Positions 8,676-17,473 of a DNA stretch of 64,000 nt are shown piece by piece. The position numbers and the translations under genes were made by a program. The notes beneath the pieces are model-generated. The model made no database searches. It was not told the origin of the DNA and saw nothing but the letters and a program-made list of their open reading frames with translations. Positions within the stretch are counted from its first letter, which is position 1; the number at the start of each line of letters is the position of its first letter. The stretch is taken from assembly GCA_947498785.1 (NCBI GenBank), contig CANMLS010000005.1, positions 1 through 64,000 on the forward strand. The letters run 5' to 3'. Source of the DNA: an uncultured Aquimarina sp. (GTDB lineage: Bacteria; Bacteroidota; Bacteroidia; Flavobacteriales; Flavobacteriaceae).

Positions 8676-10154
8676 ATGGGTAAGAATTTGACAAAACGTA
8701 GCGAAGATTATTCAAAATGGTATAACGAATTGGTCGTCAAGGCTGATCTAGCTGAGAATTCAGCAGTAAGAGGATGTATGGTAATTAAACCGTATGGTTA
8801 TGCTATTTGGGAAAAAATGCAGGCAGAATTGGATAAAAAATTTAAGGAAACAGGGCATCAAAATGCATATTTTCCATTATTTGTTCCCAAAAGCCTGTTT
8901 GAAGCAGAAGAAAAAAATGCGGAAGGATTTGCAAAAGAGTGTGCTGTAGTTACTCATTATAGGTTAAAAACTGATCCAGAAGATGCATCTAAATTAATTG
9001 TAGATCCAAAAGCAAAATTAGAAGAAGAGTTGATTGTTCGCCCAACATCAGAAGCTATTATCTGGAACACATATAAGGGGTGGATTCAATCGTATAGAGA
9101 TTTGCCGTTGCTAATTAATCAGTGGGCGAATGTGGTACGCTGGGAAATGCGTACACGATTGTTTTTGAGAACGGCGGAGTTTTTATGGCAAGAAGGTCAT
9201 ACAGCACACGAAACAAAAGCAGAAGCAATTGCTGAAACAGAGCAAATGAATAATGTATATGCTGATTTTGTAGAGGAGTTTATGGCTATCCCTGTTATCA
9301 AAGGAAGAAAAACCGAAAGTGAGCGTTTTGCTGGGGCAGAGGATACGTATTGTATCGAGGCATTAATGCAGGATGGTAAGGCTTTACAGGCAGGGACTTC
9401 ACATTTTTTAGGTCAGAATTTTGCAAAAGCTTTTGATGTAAAATTTACATCAAAGGAAGGTAAATTGGATTATGTTTGGGCCACTTCTTGGGGAGTTTCG
9501 ACACGGCTAATGGGGGCTTTGATAATGACTCATAGCGATGATAATGGTTTGGTATTGCCTCCAAGTTTAGCACCAATCCAGGTGGTGATTGTTCCGATTT
9601 ATAAAGGCGAAGATCAATTAGCACAAATCTCTGAAGTAGCGAATGGTTTGGTTATGGATTTAAGGTCTAAAGGGGTTTCGGTAAAGTTTGATAATAGAGA
9701 TACTTATAGACCGGGAGCTAAATTTGCTCAATATGAATTACAGGGAGTGCCTTTACGTGTTGCTATTGGGCCTAAGGATTTAGAAAAAGGAACAGTAGAG
9801 CTTGCTCGTCGTGATACATTTACAAAACAATTCGTGGCAAAAGATGAAGTAGTGAAGACTATAGAATCGTTATTGGTCGAAATTCAAGAAAATTTACATC
9901 AGAAAGCAACTCAATTTAGAGATAATCATATTACTGAAGTAAATTCTTTTGATGAATTTAAAGAGGTGTTAGAGAGCAAAGGAGGGTTTATTTCTGCTCA
10001 TTGGGATGGGTCTGAAGAAACTGAACAAAAAATAAAAGAACTAACAAAGGCTACTATACGCTGTATTCCTTTTGATGTAAAAGAAGAAGATGGACAATGT
10101 GTTTATAGTGGTCAGCCATCTAAAAACCGTGTGTTATTTGCTAAGGCGTATTAA
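8676..10154 (+). CDS. proS: prolyl-tRNA synthetase (short, archaeal/eukaryal-like type)
   Basis: A class II synthetase that charges tRNA-Pro. The 492-residue length, the start [17 protein letters not shown], and the absence of the large editing insertion place it in the short ProRS type found in Bacteroidota, archaea and eukaryotes. Visible features are class II motif 2 ([24 protein letters not shown]), motif 3 region ([27 protein letters not shown]) and a C-terminal anticodon-binding domain followed by the extra C-terminal domain ending [11 protein letters not shown]. It is transcribed away from the SR-rich lipoprotein gene and is followed by the tRNA-Glu pair. Confidence 0.96.
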   Translation: MGKNLTKRSEDYSKWYNELVVKADLAENSAVRGCMVIKPYGYAIWEKMQAELDKKFKETGHQNAYFPLFVPKSLFEAEEKNAEGFAKECAVVTHYRLKTDPEDASKLIVDPKAKLEEELIVRPTSEAIIWNTYKGWIQSYRDLPLLINQWANVVRWEMRTRLFLRTAEFLWQEGHTAHETKAEAIAETEQMNNVYADFVEEFMAIPVIKGRKTESERFAGAEDTYCIEALMQDGKALQAGTSHFLGQNFAKAFDVKFTSKEGKLDYVWATSWGVSTRLMGALIMTHSDDNGLVLPPSLAPIQVVIVPIYKGEDQLAQISEVANGLVMDLRSKGVSVKFDNRDTYRPGAKFAQYELQGVPLRVAIGPKDLEKGTVELARRDTFTKQFVAKDEVVKTIESLLVEIQENLHQKATQFRDNHITEVNSFDEFKEVLESKGGFISAHWDGSEETEQKIKELTKATIRCIPFDVKEEDGQCVYSGQPSKNRVLFAKAY

Positions 10155-10179
10155 GTTTTAGAAAAAAATAAAATAACAC

Positions 10180-10209
10180 TTGCGGCATTAAAAAATAGTT
10201 GTATTTTTG
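10180..10209 (+). promoter_or_regulatory. tRNA-Glu promoter
   Basis: TTG at 10180-10182, an exact 19-bp spacer, then TATTTTTG at 10202-10209. This is a textbook Bacteroidota promoter. Transcription would start about 14 nt before the first tRNA and could cover both tRNAs and rpsT. Confidence 0.8.
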
Positions 10210-10229
10210 CATCCGCAATTAGACAACAT

Positions 10230-10301
10230 GGCCCGTTCGTCTATCGGCTAGGACGCCAGGTTTTCATCCTGGTAAGAGGGGTTCGATTCCCCTACGGGCT
10301 A
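10230..10301 (+). tRNA. tRNA-Glu(TTC), first copy
   Basis: A 72-nt cloverleaf. The acceptor GGCCCGT pairs with ACGGGCT, with a G-U pair at the first position. The anticodon stem CCAGG/CCTGG encloses TTTTCAT with anticodon TTC. The T arm is AGGGG-TTCGATT-CCCCT. The discriminator base is A, and CCA is not encoded. Confidence 0.95.
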
Positions 10302-10369
10302 CGAATATTGAAATTAATTGCAGGTTTAAAGTGAAAGCTATAAATTTGCAATCCTTGAAAAAGGAAAAT

Positions 10370-10441
10370 GGCCCGTTCGTCTATCGGCTAGGACGCCAGG
10401 TTTTCATCCTGGTAAGAGGGGTTCGATTCCCCTACGGGCTA
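10370..10441 (+). tRNA. tRNA-Glu(TTC), second copy
   Basis: Identical over all 72 nt to the copy 140 nt upstream, including the flanking CGAAT after the discriminator base. The two are separated by 68 nt that are not repeated. Probably co-transcribed with the first copy. Confidence 0.95.
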
Positions 10442-10476
10442 CGAATGATATAGTAAAGAAATTTAATAGAAGAGAG

Positions 10477-10725
10477 ATGGCAAATCATAAGTCAGCATTA
10501 AAAAGAATTAGAAGTAACGAGACAAAGCGTCTTAGAAACAGATATCAGCATAAAACAACACGTAATGCTATTAAAAAATTGCGTGAGTCTGATAAGAAAG
10601 AAGCAGAGACTTTGTTTCCAACAGTTGTTTCTATGCTTGACAAGTTAGCTAAGAATAATGTTATTCATAAGAATAAGGCTGCTAACTTAAAATCGCAATT
10701 AGCAAAACACGTAGCTGCACTATAA
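10477..10725 (+). CDS. rpsT: 30S ribosomal protein S20 (bS20)
   Basis: An 82-residue, strongly basic helical protein starting [21 protein letters not shown], the S20 N-terminus, which binds 16S rRNA early in 30S assembly. The length matches the family. The ATG lies 35 nt after the second tRNA-Glu, so the gene may be read from the tRNA promoter. A good terminator follows. Confidence 0.96.
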   Translation: MANHKSALKRIRSNETKRLRNRYQHKTTRNAIKKLRESDKKEAETLFPTVVSMLDKLAKNNVIHKNKAANLKSQLAKHVAAL

Positions 10726-10756
10726 TTATATAGTTCTTTACGTTTTATAATATAGT

Positions 10757-10792
10757 GAAAAGCTTTTCCATAATATGGAAAGGCTTTTTTTT
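10757..10792 (+). terminator. rpsT terminator
   Basis: GAAAAGCTTTTCCATA and TATGGAAAGGCTTTTTT form a hairpin with a T run on the plus strand only. It ends just before the stop of the converging glycosyltransferase gene. Confidence 0.85.
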
Positions 10793-10794
10793 GT

Positions 10795-12030
10795 TTATTT
10801 GTTTTTTTCTTCAATCCATCGAGACATAAATTCAGTGCTTCTTAATGTATGGTGCTGAAGCATTGTTCCGATAAAATTTTTTGTTCTGTGCTTTTTTAGA
10901 TTATTTTTAAGGTGTGTCATCTCATCCAAAAATTTTTGCGAGAACGTGTTTTTTTGAAACCGGGTATTTATGATTTCTATTCCATTCTGTTGAGATTGTA
11001 GCCAAAGATTGGGTGTGGAATATAGTTTTATGGCAGCTTGGGCGAATCTTTTAGGGTCATTGGTTATAAAACCGTTCCAGTCTGACTCTTCGTTTAGCAT
11101 TCCTTCTGCTCCAATAGTTGTTGTTATGCTTGGAGTTCCGCATAGCATTGATTCTGTAAGTTTGCCTTTTATTCCCGCTCCAAACTGTAATGGAGCAAGA
11201 CATACTCTGGCGTTTTGCATCACTTCTCTAGCATTTTTTGCCCATCCTTTGATATAAAATCTGTCTTTTTGATTTTGAAGTTGTGTGGCTTTAGGTGGAG
11301 GGTATGACCCGTAGATATGTAATTCTGCTTCAGGTAATTCCTTTTTAATTAATGGCCAAATGATTTCTTTAAGATATAAAATGCTGTTCCAATTGGGTTC
11401 GTGTCTAAAATTTCCAATGGTAATAAAATGCTTCCGGTTTTGGTAATCGGGCCAGTTTTTCTTTGTTTCTATTGTGATCGGATCCAATAAAAAAGGTAAG
11501 TAGTGCAGTAGCTCGTTATCTATTTTGAAGCTTTTTTGAAGTAGCTCCATTTCGTAGTCTGAAATTATCAACGAAAGATCACATCGATAAATACTTGCTA
11601 TTTCTCTTTTTGTATACTCATTATTTAAAAGATCATTAATCTCAAATTTATTTTTGTTTTTAAAACATTCTTGCCGTGTTTTTCTGAGAGAATGTAAGTC
11701 TTCGGTATTTAAGATTCTCAATGTATCTGGACAATGTTGTGCTACTCTCCATCCAAACTGTTCTTCTATCATAAATCGATCAAATATTACAATGGTTGGT
11801 TGAGTTTTTTTGATAAAATGATCAAAACTAGAATTATTTATCTCAATAGATACTTTAGAGATGTTTGGGTGGTTAAAATCAGTCATGTGATCAGTTTCTG
11901 CTGCTGGGGATGCAAAAGTAACCTTCCAGTTTTGAGATGTGAATAGTGCTATCAATTGTAACATTCGGCTTCCTGCTGCAGAGGAATTAGGTTCGGGCCA
12001 AACATAACCTATGATGAGAATGTGGTTCAT
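10795..12030 (-). CDS. glycosyltransferase, GT4-like (GT-B fold)
   Basis: A 411-residue GT-B glycosyltransferase. The N-terminal Rossmann half starts MNHILIIGYVWPEPNSSAAGSRM. The C-terminal half has ITIGNFRHEPNW, LHIYGS and the nucleotide-sugar site FGAGIKGKLTESMLCGTPSITTTIGAEGM. Sugar donor and acceptor cannot be read from the sequence. The reading frame is open 38 codons further upstream, but that extension crosses the strong terminator at 12071-12102, so I start at the ATG directly before the family's usual N-terminus. It is not in an obvious polysaccharide cluster. Confidence 0.85.
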   Translation of the reverse strand: MNHILIIGYVWPEPNSSAAGSRMLQLIALFTSQNWKVTFASPAAETDHMTDFNHPNISKVSIEINNSSFDHFIKKTQPTIVIFDRFMIEEQFGWRVAQHCPDTLRILNTEDLHSLRKTRQECFKNKNKFEINDLLNNEYTKREIASIYRCDLSLIISDYEMELLQKSFKIDNELLHYLPFLLDPITIETKKNWPDYQNRKHFITIGNFRHEPNWNSILYLKEIIWPLIKKELPEAELHIYGSYPPPKATQLQNQKDRFYIKGWAKNAREVMQNARVCLAPLQFGAGIKGKLTESMLCGTPSITTTIGAEGMLNEESDWNGFITNDPKRFAQAAIKLYSTPNLWLQSQQNGIEIINTRFQKNTFSQKFLDEMTHLKNNLKKHRTKNFIGTMLQHHTLRSTEFMSRWIEEKNK

Positions 12031-12070
12031 TTTATATTTTAATTTGCAATAGACTCTAAATATATTCAAT

Positions 12071-12102
12071 AAAAAAGCCTCAGTTTTTACTGAGGCTTTT
12101 TT
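12071..12102 (-). terminator. terminator of the nif3/zinc-ribbon-homologue pair
   Basis: AAAAAAGCCTCAG pairs with CTGAGGCTTTTTT around a 6-nt loop. On the minus strand it lies 28 nt after the stop of the gene at 12131-12907 and separates it from the glycosyltransferase. Confidence 0.85.
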
Positions 12103-12130
12103 ATTATGTAACTTTTGAAATTCTTTTTGG

Positions 12131-12907
12131 CTATAGTTTAGCAAAAAGAGCTTCCATTTTTTCTTTTTCTTCTCTAGCTAATTCTTGATCAACCAAAATT
12201 CTACCGCTATGCTCATCAGTAATAATTTTTTTACGAGAGGCTATTTCCATCTGTACTTGTGGTGGAATAGTAAAAAACGATCCTCCAGAAGCTCCACGTT
12301 CTATGGCTACAACTGCTAATCCATTCTTTACATTTTGTCTGATTCTATTGTAAGCAGCAATCAAACGATCTTCGATATCCTTTTGGTAATCTTCAGATTT
12401 AGCTATTAATGACTGCTCTTCTTTCTCAGTTTCTGCTAGAATAGCGTCTAGTTCACCTTTTTTGTGATTAAGGTGTTCATTGCGTTCTGTAAGTTTTCCT
12501 TTAGTTTGATCGATGATCTCATTTTTTTGAACAATCTGTGCTTTGTGCTCTTTGATATGCTTTTCAGCTAATTGAATCTCTAATTCCTGAAATTCAACTT
12601 CTTTACTAAGAGAGTTGTATTCACGATTGTTACGCACATTTTTTTGTTGTTCTCCGTATTTTTTGATCAGTCCTTTAGCTTCCTCTATTAGGTTCTTTTT
12701 GGTCTTGATACCTTCATCGATAGTGTCAAGATCATTATTTAGCTTTTCTAATCTTTTGTTTAATCCGGCTACTTCATCTTCAAGATCTTCAACCTCTAAA
12801 GGTAATTCTCCCCGCACGTTTCTGATCTCATCAACTCTAGAGTCAATTAATTGCAAGTCATATAAAGCTCTTAATTTTTGCTCAACAGTAACTTCTTTCT
12901 TTGCCAT
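12131..12907 (-). CDS. C4-type zinc-ribbon family protein lacking the cysteines
   Basis: A 258-residue protein. About 180 residues form a long coiled-coil hairpin rich in Glu/Lys. A C-terminal module follows that aligns with the C4 zinc-ribbon domain of the DUF164 family (RGASGGSFFTIPPQVQM, then ITDEHSGRILVD). In the canonical domain four Cys bind zinc; here the equivalent positions are Ser or other residues and the protein has no Cys at all. From memory flavobacterial members share this loss. Function unknown; it is usually beside nif3, as here (3 nt apart, same operon). Confidence 0.85.
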   Translation of the reverse strand: MAKKEVTVEQKLRALYDLQLIDSRVDEIRNVRGELPLEVEDLEDEVAGLNKRLEKLNNDLDTIDEGIKTKKNLIEEAKGLIKKYGEQQKNVRNNREYNSLSKEVEFQELEIQLAEKHIKEHKAQIVQKNEIIDQTKGKLTERNEHLNHKKGELDAILAETEKEEQSLIAKSEDYQKDIEDRLIAAYNRIRQNVKNGLAVVAIERGASGGSFFTIPPQVQMEIASRKKIITDEHSGRILVDQELAREEKEKMEALFAKL

Positions 12908-12910
12908 ATT

Positions 12911-14005
12911 TTATATGTATTGAATAGGATTGGTGTTTTTATCCGATAAAATGATGGCAAAATTACTGATTTTTTTTCTAAGATAAGTAACAATTAGGTT
13001 TTTTGTGTATTGTTCGCTTTCATAGTGTCCAATATCGGCTAATATAAGTTTTCCTTCTGCTTCATAGAATTGGTGATATTTTAGATCTGAAGTAATAAAG
13101 ATATCGGCTTTGGCTCTTTGTGCATTTGAAATAGCAAAACTACCGCTACCTCCCAGAACAGCTACTTTTTTGATAGGTCTATTGAATAATGCAGAATGTT
13201 TTACACAGCCTGTTTTAAATACTTTTTTTATGTGCTTGAGAAATTCTAATTCATCTGTAGCTTTAGGAAGTTCACCAATCATTCCCATTCCGATATTTTG
13301 ATTTTTATTTTCGAGAGTAGTAATCTCATATGCAACTTCTTCATAGGAATGATTTTCAAATAAGGCTTTTAGGATCTTCCTTTCGCAATGTTTGGGATAA
13401 GTAACCTGAATTTGAGTTTCTTTCTCATGATGAGTTATTCCTGCTTCGCCAAAAGAAGGATTTGCATTTTCTAAGGCTCTAAAAGTTCCTATCCCGTTAG
13501 ATGAAAAACTACAATTATCATAATTACCGATTGATCCTACTCCAGCTTCAAAAAGTTTGGAACGTAGTTTTTCAGCTTCAGCAGTAGGAGTAAAGGTTAC
13601 CAATTTTTTAATATTTCCGCTTTGCGGTATCAGAATTTTACGATTTATCAATCCTAATTGTTCGCACATCATATTATTTACACCATGTAATGCATTATCC
13701 AGAGCTGTGTGAATAGAAAAAATAGCGATATTGTTTTTGATCGCTTTTATAATTACACGTTCTACATAATTATTTCCATTGAATTTTTTAACTCCCTTAA
13801 ATATAATTGGGTGAAAACTAACAATTAGATTACAATTGTTTTCTATGGCTTCGTCAACTATATTTTCGAGAGTGTCTAAGGTGACCAATATTCCAGTTAC
13901 TATAGTTTCTGGGTGGCCAACCAGTAATCCAACATTATCAAAATCTTCTGCATACGATAGTGGAGCCAATGCTTCGAGATGTTGGGTGACTTCTTTTATT
14001 TGCAT
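12911..14005 (-). CDS. Nif3-like dinuclear metal centre protein
   Basis: A 364-residue member of the NIF3/YbgI family, once named GTP cyclohydrolase I type 2. It shows MQIKEVTQHLEALAPLSYAED at the start, DNVGLLVG, the metal-binding SFHPIIFKG and SIHTALDNA in the first half, a PII-like insertion in the middle, and the second metal half (LGGSGSF, DIFITSDLKYHQFYEAEG, DIGHYESEQ). The family forms hexameric toroids; its physiological role is unsettled. It is the first gene of a two-gene operon with the zinc-ribbon homologue and is transcribed away from lpxK. Confidence 0.93.
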   Translation of the reverse strand: MQIKEVTQHLEALAPLSYAEDFDNVGLLVGHPETIVTGILVTLDTLENIVDEAIENNCNLIVSFHPIIFKGVKKFNGNNYVERVIIKAIKNNIAIFSIHTALDNALHGVNNMMCEQLGLINRKILIPQSGNIKKLVTFTPTAEAEKLRSKLFEAGVGSIGNYDNCSFSSNGIGTFRALENANPSFGEAGITHHEKETQIQVTYPKHCERKILKALFENHSYEEVAYEITTLENKNQNIGMGMIGELPKATDELEFLKHIKKVFKTGCVKHSALFNRPIKKVAVLGGSGSFAISNAQRAKADIFITSDLKYHQFYEAEGKLILADIGHYESEQYTKNLIVTYLRKKISNFAIILSDKNTNPIQYI

Positions 14006-14154
14006 TATGGTGTTTGTTTTTTTGATTAAATTGTGTTCATAGAGGTTTTAAAAGCCAATTAAGGTAATAAAAATTGAATGTAAAAAACTTTTCTCAATAA
14101 TCAAAGTTTCGTTTTATACTTTTGTTTGCTGAGTATATACTAAAAATATTGCAT

Positions 14155-15177
14155 GTGAATTTACTGCGTAAGATACTTTTGCCGATTGTTCCTTTTTATT
14201 ATTTCGTTACTTGGTTGCGAAATAAAATGTATGATTTTGGAATTAAGAAATCTAATACTTATGATTTTCCAGTTATTGCGGTAGGGAATCTTAGTGTAGG
14301 CGGAACTGGTAAATCTCCAATGATTGAATATTTGATTAGATTGCTTAATGATAAAAAGTATTTGGCAACTCTAAGCAGGGGATATAAAAGAGAGACTAAA
14401 GGTTTTCGGGTGGTTACTGCTTCTGCTTCTGCTCAAGAGGTTGGAGATGAGCCTCTTCAGTTTAAGAAAAAATTTAATGATATTATAGTTGCTGTGGATG
14501 CTGATAGGCGAAATGGTATCGCTAATCTAAGATCATTGAACCCCAAACCAGAAGTGATATTATTAGATGATGCGTATCAACATAGAAAAGTAAAAGCAGG
14601 TTTTTACATCCTGCTTACGGCGTATTATGACTTGTATTGTGATGATATTGTTTTGCCGACAGGAAACTTGAGAGAATCAAGAAAAGGAGCTGATAGGGCT
14701 AATATTATAGTAGTTACCAAGTGTCCCGAACTATTGTCATTGGAAGAAAGAAAAAAAATAGAGAGGAAGTTGGCTTTGAAACCTAATCAATTCTTGTTTT
14801 TTACTTCAATAGCCTATGGAGAAAATATTGTGAGCGTGTCAGAAACTAAATCGATACACTCTATACTCGATAGACCATTTACGCTGATTACAGGTGTTGC
14901 AAATCCGACACCTCTGATTGATTATTATACCTCTTTAGGATTGATGTTTAAACATATTAATTTTCCTGATCATCATAGTTTTACAAATAAAGAATTAGAA
15001 GAGCTAAAAACTCATGAATTTATTATAACTACAGAAAAAGATTATGTGAGATTGTCTTCTCATATTCCTGATGGTAAATTGTGGTATCAACCAATAGAAG
15101 TTAGTTTTGTTAAAGATGCTAATTTATTTGATGACAAATTAATGAGGTATTTAAATGATTCAGATTCTTCGCGATAG
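14155..15177 (+). CDS. lpxK: tetraacyldisaccharide 4'-kinase
   Basis: LpxK phosphorylates the 4' position of the lipid A disaccharide at the inner membrane. The 340-residue protein starts MNLLRKILLPIVPFYYFVTW with one membrane anchor. It has the Walker A-type loop VGNLSVGGTGKSPMIEYL, LSRGYKR, VGDEPLQ and DDAYQHRKV, then LITGVANP and TTEKDYVRL near the C-terminus. I chose the GTG at 14155: the frame is open to a TTG at 14122, but that codon overlaps a good -7 box (TACTTTTG, 14117-14124), and homologues start at MNLLRK. It is divergent from nif3. Confidence 0.93.
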   Translation: MNLLRKILLPIVPFYYFVTWLRNKMYDFGIKKSNTYDFPVIAVGNLSVGGTGKSPMIEYLIRLLNDKKYLATLSRGYKRETKGFRVVTASASAQEVGDEPLQFKKKFNDIIVAVDADRRNGIANLRSLNPKPEVILLDDAYQHRKVKAGFYILLTAYYDLYCDDIVLPTGNLRESRKGADRANIIVVTKCPELLSLEERKKIERKLALKPNQFLFFTSIAYGENIVSVSETKSIHSILDRPFTLITGVANPTPLIDYYTSLGLMFKHINFPDHHSFTNKELEELKTHEFIITTEKDYVRLSSHIPDGKLWYQPIEVSFVKDANLFDDKLMRYLNDSDSSR

Positions 15178-15220
15178 GGTAGTACTTTTTTGTTAAGCTT
15201 TTTCAATAGCTATAACAGTT

Positions 15221-17443
15221 TTAGGCTGTGGTTTTATTTTTTATAAAAGCTTTATGAAGTTTAGTGAAAAACTCTTCTGTTTTATAGGGCTTAGGTATGA
15301 TATCATTAAATCCATTATCGTAGAATTCATCTAGATTATCATTAAGAGTGACCGCTGTTAATGCAATTATTGGTATTTCTATATTGAATTCTCTAATTTG
15401 TTTGGTGGCTTCAATCCCACTAATTCCAGGCATATGAATATCCATAAGAATCAAATCGAAGGTGTTTTCTTTAACCTTGCTAACAGCAATGTCACCATTA
15501 TCAGCAACGTCACATTTTATTTTATTTTTTTCTAAAATTTTTCTGGTGATCAGTTGATTAATCTTATTGTCTTCTACAACAAGAATTCGTTTATCAATTA
15601 GAATATTGTAATCTATTTTTTTTGCTTCTTCAGTATAGTCAGTGCTCTTGTCTTCAAAAATTTCGAATTCAAGATTAAATAAGAATTTGGACCCTTTTCC
15701 TAACTCACTTTTTAGTTTTATTTCACTATCCATTAGCGATAAAAGGTTTTTGACAATGGATAGTCCTAGTCCTGTTCCTCCAAATTTTCTGTTAATCTGT
15801 ACAGATCCTTGTGTAAAATTCTCAAAGATGCTTTGTTGTTTTTTTTCAGAAATTCCAACTCCATTATCTTCAATTTCAAAATTAAGAACCACTTTGTTTT
15901 CGGATCTACTAATTGGTTTTACTCGTATCCAAATATCTCCTTTTTGAGTAAATTTTATAGAGTTTCCAATAAGATTGATTAGGATTTGAGATACCTTTAA
16001 GGGATCTCCTTTTAGTTTAGAAGGTATAGATTCTTCGAACTCATAATGAAGCTTGTTGTTTCTGTCGTTTGCCGATTTTCCTAGAGCAATTAATACATCA
16101 TTTATTCTTTTCTTTAAGTTAAATGATGTGTTTTCTATTTCTACTTTGTTAGCTTCTAGTTTATTAAGATCTAGTATGTTGTTTATTAGTGATAATAGAT
16201 ATTCGCCAGAAAACTTAAGAGAGTTAAGGTGTTCTTTCTGATTAGGAGTGGGACTTTCCTCAAGTAACAAATGTGTTAATCCAGTAACGGCATACAAAGG
16301 AGTTCTTAACTCGTGTGTTATAGTTGAGAGAAATTGAACTTTAGCTTCGCTTGCTCTTTCAGCATTTTCTTTGGCTATTATAAGTTCTGTGTTTTTGTTT
16401 TGTAATAACTCATTTGCCCTTGCTCTCAGGTTGTTATTTTTGTAAAGAGATAGTGTTAATAAAGAAAGTATAGTAATAAGCGCTATACTTAGTATAGTGG
16501 TTAAACGTCCTAATTTTAATGATTTTTGTTGTTGGATGTTTTCTTCCGTTAATTCTTCTATAAGGACATTGTTTTCATTTAAGTTTAATTTTGCACCTGC
16601 TTCCTGAACTATAATTTCTTTATTAGTGTTAAATAGAGAGTCTTTTATTTTTTGATGAGTTTTTAAATTTTGCAAAGAAGTTAGGTAATCTTCTTTTTTG
16701 TCATAAATCTCACTATATATCTTATAGCATTCTGATCTAATGACAACGTATCTCATTTTTTTTCCAATTTGCATTGCCAAATCATTAGATTTTTTGGCTT
16801 CATCATATTGTTCTAAAGATATATGGGCTTTAGCTTTGTTTATATATAATTTTGCTTTGTTATATAATTGGTTTAAAGAAGTTATTTTTGGAAGCCCTTT
16901 ATTAAAATACTGCATTGCTATTTCTGGTTGTTTGTGTTCTAACATCAGAATACCAAGATTTAGGTTTATAAATCCTTCCTCATCTTTATTGTAATTGTCA
17001 TTGGTCAATGCAAGAGCTTTTTTCAAAACATCTTCTGCGGTTTTATAATCTTTAATTTGTGTAGCAATGGAGCCATAAAGAGCATAAGAACTAGCCAACA
17101 TTACTTTATCGTTGTCTTCTTTTTGAATTTTAATAGCATTAAGAACCTGTTCCTCTGCTTTTTTTAAATCTCCTAATTGACTATATAATTTAGCTAAGAC
17201 CAAGCAGGTTTTGGCTTGATAGCTTCGGTTTGGGTCATTGATAACCATTTCTTTTGCCAGAGAAATGTTGGATAAAGCTTGTTTTAATTGGGCTTGATCA
17301 ATAGATGTGTACGCTTTAAGTAAGTAACCATCAATAGAGTCCTTTATCTGTCTGTTTTCTCCAAGTTCACTTGTCTGTGAATAACCAAAAAAACAACAAA
17401 TAAGTAAAAATTTTATTATAAAATATCTGATTTGGGTTGGCAT
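15221..17443 (-). CDS. TPR hybrid sensor histidine kinase with receiver domain
   Basis: A 740-residue hybrid two-component protein. Order: signal peptide ending near CFFGYSQ; a periplasmic tetratricopeptide region (about residues 45-270); one membrane segment near 315-335; a coiled coil; HisKA with the phospho-acceptor His in STITHELRTPL (near 377); HATPase_c with N-, G1- and G2-box residues (NLIGNSIKFTQ, DNGVGISEK, GTGLGLSIVKNL); and a C-terminal receiver (VVEDNKINQ, LILMDIHMPG with the phospho-Asp, Lys in IPKPYK). The ligand is unknown and no separate response regulator is adjacent. A TTG seven codons upstream is the alternative start; I prefer the ATG. Confidence 0.92.
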   Translation of the reverse strand: MPTQIRYFIIKFLLICCFFGYSQTSELGENRQIKDSIDGYLLKAYTSIDQAQLKQALSNISLAKEMVINDPNRSYQAKTCLVLAKLYSQLGDLKKAEEQVLNAIKIQKEDNDKVMLASSYALYGSIATQIKDYKTAEDVLKKALALTNDNYNKDEEGFINLNLGILMLEHKQPEIAMQYFNKGLPKITSLNQLYNKAKLYINKAKAHISLEQYDEAKKSNDLAMQIGKKMRYVVIRSECYKIYSEIYDKKEDYLTSLQNLKTHQKIKDSLFNTNKEIIVQEAGAKLNLNENNVLIEELTEENIQQQKSLKLGRLTTILSIALITILSLLTLSLYKNNNLRARANELLQNKNTELIIAKENAERASEAKVQFLSTITHELRTPLYAVTGLTHLLLEESPTPNQKEHLNSLKFSGEYLLSLINNILDLNKLEANKVEIENTSFNLKKRINDVLIALGKSANDRNNKLHYEFEESIPSKLKGDPLKVSQILINLIGNSIKFTQKGDIWIRVKPISRSENKVVLNFEIEDNGVGISEKKQQSIFENFTQGSVQINRKFGGTGLGLSIVKNLLSLMDSEIKLKSELGKGSKFLFNLEFEIFEDKSTDYTEEAKKIDYNILIDKRILVVEDNKINQLITRKILEKNKIKCDVADNGDIAVSKVKENTFDLILMDIHMPGISGIEATKQIREFNIEIPIIALTAVTLNDNLDEFYDNGFNDIIPKPYKTEEFFTKLHKAFIKNKTTA

Positions 17444-17473
17444 TTTTCCTCTGAAATATCTCAACTAAGATAG

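Noticed and set aside
10230..10441. Tandem 72-nt repeat as a mobile or CRISPR-like array
   Set aside because: Both units fold as complete tRNA-Glu genes; only two units and unequal unrelated spacer and flank.
12031..12144. N-terminal extension of the glycosyltransferase by 38 codons
   Set aside because: It would read through the strong terminator at 12071-12102 of the upstream gene; the ATG at 12030 matches the family start.
14122..14154. Longer lpxK start at a TTG
   Set aside because: Overlaps a -7 box and precedes the conserved MNLLRK start at the GTG at 14155.
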